From Desulfocapsa sp. (GTDB lineage: Bacteria > Desulfobacterota > Desulfobulbia > Desulfobulbales > Desulfocapsaceae): DNA of 5,578 bases. Below, piece by piece: positions 1 to 4,884 of this stretch (position 1 is its first letter; each line of letters begins with the position of its first letter). The notes under the pieces were generated by a model. It did no database searches. It was not told the origin of the DNA and worked only from the letters and a program-made list of their open reading frames with translations. The stretch lies in contig JAOZKX010000170.1 of the NCBI GenBank assembly GCA_029935135.1, positions 1 to 5,578 of the forward strand, written 5' to 3'. Position numbers and translations under genes: made by a program.

Positions 1-139
1 GTGGGAAATCGAGGACCACGCCGCAGTTTAACACACCCTTTTTTATGACATTGTCGAGCTGGTCCGCACTTGCCACAGAGAACGCTCCTGCGATGGACAT
101 AGCGGCAATAAACAAAGAAATCTTCTTTAGCAACTTCAT
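1..139 (-). CDS. ABC transporter substrate-binding protein, amino-acid type (partial, N-terminus only)
   Basis: The 46 visible codons begin at ATG 139-137 and run off the left edge. Residues 1-25 form a textbook Sec signal peptide: Lys2, Lys5 and Lys6, a hydrophobic core, and a VASA/D cleavage site after Ala25. The mature part starts DQLDNVIKKGVLNCGVVLDFP. A short helix (LDxVIKKGxL) followed by a strand (xCGV) is the usual opening of family 3 periplasmic solute-binding proteins, which capture amino acids and pass them to an inner-membrane ABC permease. The start is fixed by an AGGAG site four bases upstream and a good promoter. The start is clear, but the ligand cannot be told from this fragment. 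The permease and ATPase genes, if linked, would lie to the left of the window. Confidence 0.8.
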   Translation of the reverse strand, partial: MKLLKKISLFIAAMSIAGAFSVASADQLDNVIKKGVLNCGVVLDFP

Positions 140-143
140 TTTT

Positions 144-148
144 CTCCT
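144..148 (-). promoter_or_regulatory. Ribosome binding site of the substrate-binding protein gene
   Basis: On the minus strand AGGAG is followed by four A residues and then the ATG at 139. The site is strong although slightly close to the start, and it confirms the start codon chosen for the transporter gene. Confidence 0.8.
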
Positions 149-171
149 TTTTTACAAATTGATTTTTTCGT

Positions 172-197
172 ATTATAGCAATTTACATTGCTGTCAA
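172..197 (-). promoter_or_regulatory. Extended -10 promoter with palindromic spacer, for the substrate-binding protein gene
   Basis: On the minus strand a perfect TTGACA (192-197) and a perfect TATAAT (172-177) are only 14 bases apart, shorter than the usual 16-18. The -10 box is preceded by TGC, giving an extended -10 (TGnTATAAT), which can work with a poor or mis-spaced -35. The 14-base spacer (178-191) is itself an inverted repeat, GCAAT-4-ATTGC, and so is a candidate operator where a repressor or MerR-like activator could sit. Transcription would start near 165, giving a leader of about 25 bases before the ATG. The boxes are seen directly; the regulation is inferred. Confidence 0.6.
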
Positions 198-209
198 TCT
201 TTTGAAAAC

Positions 210-240
210 TGATCGCCAACGGAAGGATGTTGGCTGATCA
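210..240. repeat. Inverted repeat (11-bp arms, one bulged base) upstream of the transporter promoter
   Basis: On the plus strand TGATCGCCAAC (210-220) and GTTGGCTGATCA (229-240) are complementary except for one extra base, and they flank an 8-base loop. The repeat lies just upstream of the -35 box of the transporter promoter. It has no T-run on either side, so it is a poor intrinsic terminator. A regulator-binding site is the simplest reading, but a structural RNA hairpin at the end of the ligase transcript is also possible. Confidence 0.5.
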
Positions 241-308
241 GCAATACAACATTAGCACGAAACAAAAAAAATGCTATGCCTAAGAATGGTTATTGTTCAA
301 ATAAAAGA

Positions 309-370
309 GAGGGGTAATTCGTTCTCCCTGGTAAACAGGAAGAAAGCCCGGATTCAATTCAGTACCCCTC
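309..370 (-). terminator. Candidate terminator of the ligase gene (two-part hairpin with U-rich tail)
   Basis: GAGGGGTA (309-316) and TACCCCTC (363-370) form a perfect 8-bp outer stem. Inside it TTCTCCCTG (322-330) and CAGGAAGAA (336-344) form a second stem with one mismatch and a GTAAA loop. Read on the minus strand, the outer stem is followed by TCTTTTATTTG, a modest U-rich tail, and the element lies about 80 bases past the ligase stop codon. That suits a rho-independent terminator, although the long branched fold is untypical. A small structured RNA is the alternative. Confidence 0.4.
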
Positions 371-449
371 GGAGTATCGTACATTGCGGACCTGTTTCTT
401 TCGCAGAATCAGATCATCTTAGGGATTGATTAGGATCTATTGTTCGAAG

Positions 450-1295
450 TTACAAGGAAATGTCTGTTCTGATTCGCAAAAAAGAAGGGAACTTGGGGAT
501 GCCGGATGGATAGAAACCGTAATATTTAAAGGTTATAGTTGAGCCGATTGCTGGTGGGTTTTCCCGTTCAGTATTACTGAAGCCGCTTCCTATTTTAAAC
601 TGTGTTTTGTCTGACAATTCAACCAGCAGTGAACCAAGCCGGCTACTGTGCTTTCCTTTTCCTTTTAAATGACTAATGACTACGGCTTCTTCGTCGAAGA
701 AGCTTTTTACTTTCAAAATTTCAGAGCTGCGGCCTTTTGTATAGAGTGTTTCTGCCTTTCTGACAATGAGGCCTTCACCACCCAGGGTTTCGATTCGTTG
801 TAATTCTGCCTGGAGCTGTCCGTTGTTTTTAATAATGGTTTGAGGAATGATAATGATGAATTTGCTTGGGTTTTGCTGAAACCATTCTTTTACAATTTGC
901 ATTCGCCCGGTAAAACCTCCAGTTACTTGAGGGGCATCAAATATTGCAAATTGCAGTTTAAGCCAGCCCGTATGAGCCTTTTGTTTCCTTACAGTGGAGA
1001 CCGTTTCTAAAAATGTTTCGCGCCCACCCCAGAGTTCTCCTTCCAGTGGAAAGGGTGGAAAGTTCCGGGTGAATTCTGGCGGTGGGTACAGGGGGTGACC
1101 ATTCTTAGAAAAAAGTTGCTTGCCATTCCAATATCCACGAACTCCATCCAGCTTCTCACTCATTAACCAGCCAGTCACATCAATGTCATCCGAATATACC
1201 TGTGGAAGCATGATATCTAAAGAATGGGCTTTTAGGGGCAGGAAACAGAGGGCTAGTAACAGTAGGGACAGTACTTCTCGAATTTGATGGTTCAT
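450..1295 (-). CDS. ligE: Exported minimal ATP-dependent DNA ligase, LigE type
   Basis: This 281-residue protein is an ATP-dependent DNA ligase that seals nicks through a lysine-AMP intermediate. Motif I is EKLDGVRGYW, with catalytic Lys48. It is followed by SKNGHP (about 63-68), LEGELW (84-89, conserved acidic residue), motif III FAIFDAP (116-122), motif IV GGEGLIVRK (172-180) and motif V LKVKSFFDEEAVV (194-206). A compact OB-fold makes up the rest, with GSLLVEL and a GSGFS segment. There are no extra DNA-binding domains, as is usual for LigE. An N-terminal hydrophobic stretch (SLLLLALCFLPLKAHS) is a signal peptide with likely cleavage after Ser25, pointing to a periplasmic site. LigE enzymes of Gram-negatives are typically exported, and a role with extracellular or incoming DNA has been proposed for the family. 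No lipobox is present, because Leu precedes the Cys. I chose ATG 1295; an in-frame GTG at 1307 adds four residues. Neither has a Shine-Dalgarno site, and a candidate promoter would start transcription between them. Confidence 0.93.
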   Translation of the reverse strand: MNHQIREVLSLLLLALCFLPLKAHSLDIMLPQVYSDDIDVTGWLMSEKLDGVRGYWNGKQLFSKNGHPLYPPPEFTRNFPPFPLEGELWGGRETFLETVSTVRKQKAHTGWLKLQFAIFDAPQVTGGFTGRMQIVKEWFQQNPSKFIIIIPQTIIKNNGQLQAELQRIETLGGEGLIVRKAETLYTKGRSSEILKVKSFFDEEAVVISHLKGKGKHSSRLGSLLVELSDKTQFKIGSGFSNTERENPPAIGSTITFKYYGFYPSGIPKFPSFLRIRTDISL

Positions 1296-1311
1296 CGAAT
1301 AATTCACTGTG

Positions 1312-1340
1312 CTTATAAGGTGTTGGTTGAGGTGTGGCAG
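1312..1340 (-). promoter_or_regulatory. Candidate promoter of the ligase gene
   Basis: On the minus strand CTGCCA (1335-1340, four of six matches to TTGACA) and TATAAG (1312-1317, five of six matches to TATAAT) are 17 bases apart. The predicted transcript start, near 1305, lies only about ten bases before the ATG at 1295. This would give a very short leader without a ribosome binding site and would exclude the GTG at 1307 as the start. It is a pattern match only. Confidence 0.35.
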
Positions 1341-1563
1341 GCTAATGTCTTGATTGATTACTTCGGTGAAATCATCAGAGGGTTTTTTTCTTCCCTGGGC
1401 TTGAACTGCACTGTGTTATTTTGTACACATGTATTTTCATAAGGTCTCATTTGTTTTTTCTTTATTGGTGTGATACCAGTAAAGTATAACAAAGTGAAGA
1501 CCTTTTTTATTGCTTTAATGAGAAGTGCAGAAGAGTTCATTGTAACTGCATACCAACAGTTCA

Positions 1564-1570
1564 GAGGGAG
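1564..1570 (+). promoter_or_regulatory. Ribosome binding site that decides the protease start
   Basis: GAGGGAG lies 10 bases before ATG 1581. The upstream in-frame starts, GTG 1470 and ATG 1518, lack any comparable site. The signal peptide also begins immediately after ATG 1581, so the two lines of evidence agree. Confidence 0.65.
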
Positions 1571-1580
1571 AAGAGTTTCA

Positions 1581-4500
1581 ATGCAGAGAAAAAAAACTGG
1601 AATTGGATTTTGTGGCATACAGCTCAATTGGGCCGCAACTTTTTGTTTGTTGATCACACTGTTTTTTCCTGTGATGGCATTAGCCTTATCAACTTCTGAT
1701 GAACAGGTGCGCAGAGTCGTCAACTATTGGCTCTTTCAAAATCAGACCCCACTCAGTGCTCGGATGGGCACGGAAATTAGAGATGTTGTAACATTCAATG
1801 ATGATCTGGGGGAACCGCTCTACCATGTGGTGGAGCTTGAACCTGAAGGTTTTGTCATTGTTTCCGGAGATGATGGCGTAGAACCGATTATCGCCTTTGT
1901 TCCCAGGGGGGAATTCGATCCATCTCATGAGACGCCTCTTGGAGCGATGGTCAGTCAGGATGTTCCTCAACGGGTGGCAGTCGCACGGGGGCGTGAAGTA
2001 TCAGGCAAAGGGTTGGCGCCAGCTCAGCAAAAGTGGGCCGATTTGGACAAAATTATTCCTGATGGGGCAGTGGCACCGAAGCTAGCGGAGGTCTCAGATG
2101 AAAGGGTTACCCCATTTATTGAAAGCAACTGGGGGCAGAGAACTGAGGGGCACGGGGAACTTTGTTATAATTTGTTTACCACTCCAACACACTACCCAAG
2201 TGGCTGTGTGGCAACTGCTATGTCACAGGTTATGTACCATTATAGATATCCAAACACTGAAATAGGAACGGAATCTTTTCAGATTTCAGTGGACAATGAT
2301 CCCGAACAGAGAAATCTGCTTGGCGGTGACGGGAGTGGTGGGGCATACAACTGGGCCTTGATGGAAGATGGTCCTGAGATACTTGAGCAGACCCATAGGG
2401 ATGCCATTGGATATTTGCTCCATGATACTGGTGTCTCTGTGTATACGGCGTATAGTAGTCGAGTCTCCATCGCCAATACTTTACGTGTGGCTGACCGGTT
2501 GCTCGACCTTTTTGACTATGCTAATGCAAAAAAAGGTATTTCTGCCAGCTATGTGGAGTTGCCGGCTGATGCCAGGAATACAATGACGAATCCTAATCTG
2601 GATGCAGGGCTTCCGGTAATATTCAGTGTGAAATATCATGATGTGGAAGCTGATGTCTGGTTTGGGCACGCCGTTGTCAGTGATGGTTATGGATATGACA
2701 ATCAGACCCTGTATCATCATTTGAATATGGGATGGTCCGGTAACGATGATGCGTGGTATAATTTGCCCGATATTGATGCAGATAATTTCGCATTAAATCT
2801 TGTACAAAGCTGTGTGTACAATATCTACATTCCAGATAACGACGACAACACTTCAGAAACCGGTGAAATCATAAGTGGACGAGTAACAAATTCCGATGGT
2901 GTGCCTCTGCCCGGTGTTATAGTCACAGCAGTGCGAGTTGGGAGTAATCCTTATCATGCCACGACAAATGATAAAGGTATCTATGCCCTTATTAAGTTAC
3001 CCTTTGCTTCAGAGTATACAATCACTGCTGCCTCAGCCGGGTTTTCTTTTAATTCCTATGATGATATTGATCTTGCCAAAGTGAGCACCGGTACTTCCAC
3101 AGATGGCACCACAACTGTTGGAAATGTTTGGGGGGTGGATTTTTCCGGTGTGAGCCTTGATCCGGTTCGCCCCACGGTGTCAACCCAGGCGGTTACGGCA
3201 ATTCAAAACACAACGGCCACGGGTAATGGAACCGTTATTCTTGCAGGGAATTTGGACTGGGTTCAGCATGGCATGGTCTGGGGGAGAAGTCCTCATCCCG
3301 ACGCTGCTACTGCGGATGGTATTTCCTATGAAGGATCAGTAAGGCCAGCAGGTGCCTTTACAAGTTCCATGACAAGGCTTTTGCCGGGAACTACCTATTA
3401 TGTGCGGGCTTTTGTCCTTCATGAACTGGGTCATGCGTATGGTGATGATGTTGTTTTTACCACCAGCAATGACAGCAGCCCAACGGTGATAACTTCACCT
3501 GTTACCAATATTGCTCTGAGCAGTGCGACGGGTGGTGGCAATATCTCTGAAACGGGGAACTCAAATGTGTCTCAGCATGGTATTTGCTGGGACCTGTCAG
3601 AAAACCCGACTACTACGGATAGTTGCACCCGACAGGGCGCTGCAGGGACAGGAGTATTTACAAGTTCCATGACAGGGCTTCTTGCAGCAACAGCCTACCA
3701 TGTGCGGGCCTATGCTGTGAATAATATGGGAACTGCTTATGGCGCAGATATCTCGTTTAGCACCGACAGTTATACTCTTCCCGTTGTTGGAAGTTATTCT
3801 GTTACAGATATCAGCAATACAAGCGCAACCGTCAATGGAACTATTTTCACCCTGGGAAATCCAGGTGCAATGACTCAGCACGGTTTTTGTTGGGATAGCA
3901 GTTCTGCTCCCGACATCTCCGGGAACTGCAGCCAACTGGGCTCGAGTATAAAAACAGGTAATTTTTCAGATTCCATCAATGGATTAGTGCCGCTGATGAA
4001 GTATTATGTAAGGCCCTATGCCATCAGTGAGGCTGGTATATCCTACGGTCCAGAAAGATCTTTTACCACCACCGATACCTCAGAGAATATAGTGACTGGG
4101 GCTGTTAGTTCCATTTCCGCTACAGCTGCTACCGGAAGTGTGTATATTAAACTGGAGAATGGCTTAACACTGGATCAGCATGGCGTGTGTTGGAGCAAAT
4201 CCAACCTTCCCACCATAGCGGATTTTTGTTCAGAAGAAGGAGTGGGGTCAAAGACTATTTCTACTACCACCCCCATCACCAAAATCTCTGCAGGAAACAC
4301 CTACTATGTCCGGGCCTATGCTACCAAGGGTGAGTTAACTGGCTATGGCAATGAGGTTTCTTTTACTGCTGCATCCTATGCCTCTGTAACAACGGCCCAG
4401 ATATACCCGGCAAGTGATAGAGCATTTGCAATCGGCAGTATCGTTTCTCTTGGCAGTCCAAATCCGAGCAGGTACGGTTTCTGCTGGAGTGATACTGCAA

Positions 4501-4727
4501 ATCCAACCACTGCTGACCAGTGTTTGAATCAGGGAGCAGTATCTTCAACTGGTCCCTTTGCAGCAATGATCAATGGATTGTCTCCGGCCACCAGCTATCA
4601 TGTGCGAGCCTATGTAACCAACAATGCCGGGACCCGTTATGGCCTCGATGTTTCATTTACAACGGACAGGGCAGCAACTTCACCCTGGGCTCTGTTCCTT
4701 CCGGCCATACAGTCAGGGGGCAGGTGA
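1581..4727 (+). CDS. Secreted C10 (streptopain-type) cysteine protease with fibronectin-III-like repeats
   Basis: The product is a 1048-residue exported protease. Residues 1-35 are a signal peptide (basic QRKK, long hydrophobic core, cleavage after ALA35). Residues about 40-170 form a C10-type inhibitory propeptide (EPEGFVIVSGDDGVEPIIAF). Residues about 176-418 form the peptidase domain. Its catalytic Cys209 is in SGCVATAMSQVMYHYRYP, the catalytic His363 is in GHAVVSDGYG, and Asn382 and Trp385 are in HLNMGWSG. Gln186 (NWGQ) probably serves the oxyanion hole. The Cys-His spacing (154) is close to that of streptopain SpeB (148). Residues about 428-527 resemble a carboxypeptidase-regulatory-like beta-sandwich (SGRVTNSDGVPLPGVIVTA). 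Five FnIII-like repeats follow (531-1029), then a short tail, SPWALFLPAIQSGGR. SpeB is about 400 residues, so more than half of this protein is extra, probably for binding surface or substrate. It is expected to be made as a zymogen and to act outside the inner membrane. It stands alone, divergent from the ligase gene. The substrate is unknown. Confidence 0.94.
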   Translation: MQRKKTGIGFCGIQLNWAATFCLLITLFFPVMALALSTSDEQVRRVVNYWLFQNQTPLSARMGTEIRDVVTFNDDLGEPLYHVVELEPEGFVIVSGDDGVEPIIAFVPRGEFDPSHETPLGAMVSQDVPQRVAVARGREVSGKGLAPAQQKWADLDKIIPDGAVAPKLAEVSDERVTPFIESNWGQRTEGHGELCYNLFTTPTHYPSGCVATAMSQVMYHYRYPNTEIGTESFQISVDNDPEQRNLLGGDGSGGAYNWALMEDGPEILEQTHRDAIGYLLHDTGVSVYTAYSSRVSIANTLRVADRLLDLFDYANAKKGISASYVELPADARNTMTNPNLDAGLPVIFSVKYHDVEADVWFGHAVVSDGYGYDNQTLYHHLNMGWSGNDDAWYNLPDIDADNFALNLVQSCVYNIYIPDNDDNTSETGEIISGRVTNSDGVPLPGVIVTAVRVGSNPYHATTNDKGIYALIKLPFASEYTITAASAGFSFNSYDDIDLAKVSTGTSTDGTTTVGNVWGVDFSGVSLDPVRPTVSTQAVTAIQNTTATGNGTVILAGNLDWVQHGMVWGRSPHPDAATADGISYEGSVRPAGAFTSSMTRLLPGTTYYVRAFVLHELGHAYGDDVVFTTSNDSSPTVITSPVTNIALSSATGGGNISETGNSNVSQHGICWDLSENPTTTDSCTRQGAAGTGVFTSSMTGLLAATAYHVRAYAVNNMGTAYGADISFSTDSYTLPVVGSYSVTDISNTSATVNGTIFTLGNPGAMTQHGFCWDSSSAPDISGNCSQLGSSIKTGNFSDSINGLVPLMKYYVRPYAISEAGISYGPERSFTTTDTSENIVTGAVSSISATAATGSVYIKLENGLTLDQHGVCWSKSNLPTIADFCSEEGVGSKTISTTTPITKISAGNTYYVRAYATKGELTGYGNEVSFTAASYASVTTAQIYPASDRAFAIGSIVSLGSPNPSRYGFCWSDTANPTTADQCLNQGAVSSTGPFAAMINGLSPATSYHVRAYVTNNAGTRYGLDVSFTTDRAATSPWALFLPAIQSGGR
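3171..4667 (+). repeat. Five tandem fibronectin-III-like repeats encoded in the protease gene
   Basis: The repeats begin at protein residues 531, 634, 734, 835 and 934 (bases 3171, 3480, 3780, 4083 and 4380) and are 96-103 residues each. Shared features are an opening PTVxTxxVTxI, an ATxxG strand, QHGxCW (RYGFCW in the fifth), a FTSSMTGL-like segment, xTYYVRAYA and a closing GxxYGxxVSFTT. Repeats 2-5 each contain CW-x5-P-x5-C. They resemble the GVCWSTSxNPT...TYYVRAYATNxxGTAYG repeats that are abundant in Bacteroidota surface proteins. They most likely act as spacers or binding modules. Confidence 0.85.
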
Positions 4728-4790
4728 TCAGACTGTCCTGATGATCTGGTAGAAAAAGATATCAAGCCGTTATTTTCGTCTCCAGGGGGA

Positions 4791-4812
4791 ATGGGGAGGG
4801 AATCCTCCCCAT
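4791..4812. terminator. GC-rich hairpin after the protease stop (possible terminator)
   Basis: ATGGGGAGG (4791-4799) and CCTCCCCAT (4804-4812) form a perfect 9-bp stem with a GAAT loop, 64 bases past the protease stop. Its position between two converging genes suits a bidirectional transcription end. No T-run follows on either strand, so intrinsic termination is not well supported; it may instead protect the mRNA 3' end. Confidence 0.4.
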
Positions 4813-4826
4813 GCCTTGGTGCTTAC

Positions 4827-4859
4827 CATCGGAACTCAGGTAACTGCTTAATTCCGATG
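4827..4859. repeat. Second inverted repeat in the convergent intergenic region
   Basis: CATCGGAA (4827-4834) and TTCCGATG (4852-4859) form a perfect 8-bp stem. The 17-base loop could extend the fold through CAG-GTAA-CTG (4837-4846). It lies 26 bases beyond the LysR gene stop on the minus strand and may stop transcription from that side. No T-run is present. Confidence 0.4.
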
Positions 4860-4884
4860 ACATAGTTGTGCTTCGTTCGAGATG

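Larger units (their letters stand above)
140..449. other. Intergenic region between the ligase and transporter genes
   Basis: This 310-base stretch separates the 3' end of the ligase gene from the 5' end of the transporter gene, both on the minus strand. It contains the transporter ribosome binding site and promoter (144-197), an inverted repeat (210-240) and a folded element at 309-370 that may end the ligase transcript. I see no convincing gene in it. The part from 241 to 308 is A-rich and featureless, and 371-449 shows nothing I can name. Confidence 0.6.
1296..1580. other. Divergent promoter/leader region between the ligase and protease genes
   Basis: The two genes point away from each other, so both must start from here. 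Besides the ligase promoter candidate it contains an imperfect hairpin with a TTCG loop (1351-1377) followed by seven T (1383-1389). It also has further T-runs near 1453 and 1503, and a TATAAC -10-like box at 1485-1490 without a good -35. An open frame continuous with the protease extends back to a GTG at 1470. However, it encodes no signal-peptide-like or conserved sequence and has no ribosome binding site, so I treat it as untranslated leader. Confidence 0.45.

Noticed and set aside
309..373. A tRNA-like element (GATTCAATTC resembles a T-loop, with complementary ends).
   Set aside because: The bases flanking the T-loop-like segment do not pair, the expected G before TTC is absent, and no D-arm or anticodon arm can be drawn.
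271..429. Possible 52-codon plus-strand reading frame starting MLCLRMVIVQ.
   Set aside because: It has no ribosome binding site (only an A-run upstream), no recognisable domain or signal, and it overlaps the folded element at 309-370. It is most likely chance.
1441..1504. Inverted repeat AAGGTCT/AGACCTT followed by a T-run.
   Set aside because: The arms are only 7 bp with a 50-base loop in a T-rich region, which could easily occur by chance.
1470..1580. A 37-residue N-terminal extension of the protease from GTG 1470.
   Set aside because: It has no ribosome binding site and would bury the signal peptide behind a charged stretch. ATG 1581 has GAGGGAG upstream and begins the signal peptide directly.
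1358..1723. Minus-strand 121-codon reading frame across the protease start.
   Set aside because: It is antisense to the protease leader and signal peptide, has low-complexity composition with no domain, and is best explained as a shadow frame.
3597..3935. Minus-strand 112-codon reading frame inside the repeat region.
   Set aside because: It is antisense to well-conserved FnIII-like repeats, and its Cys/Ser-rich composition mirrors the repeat codons on the other strand.
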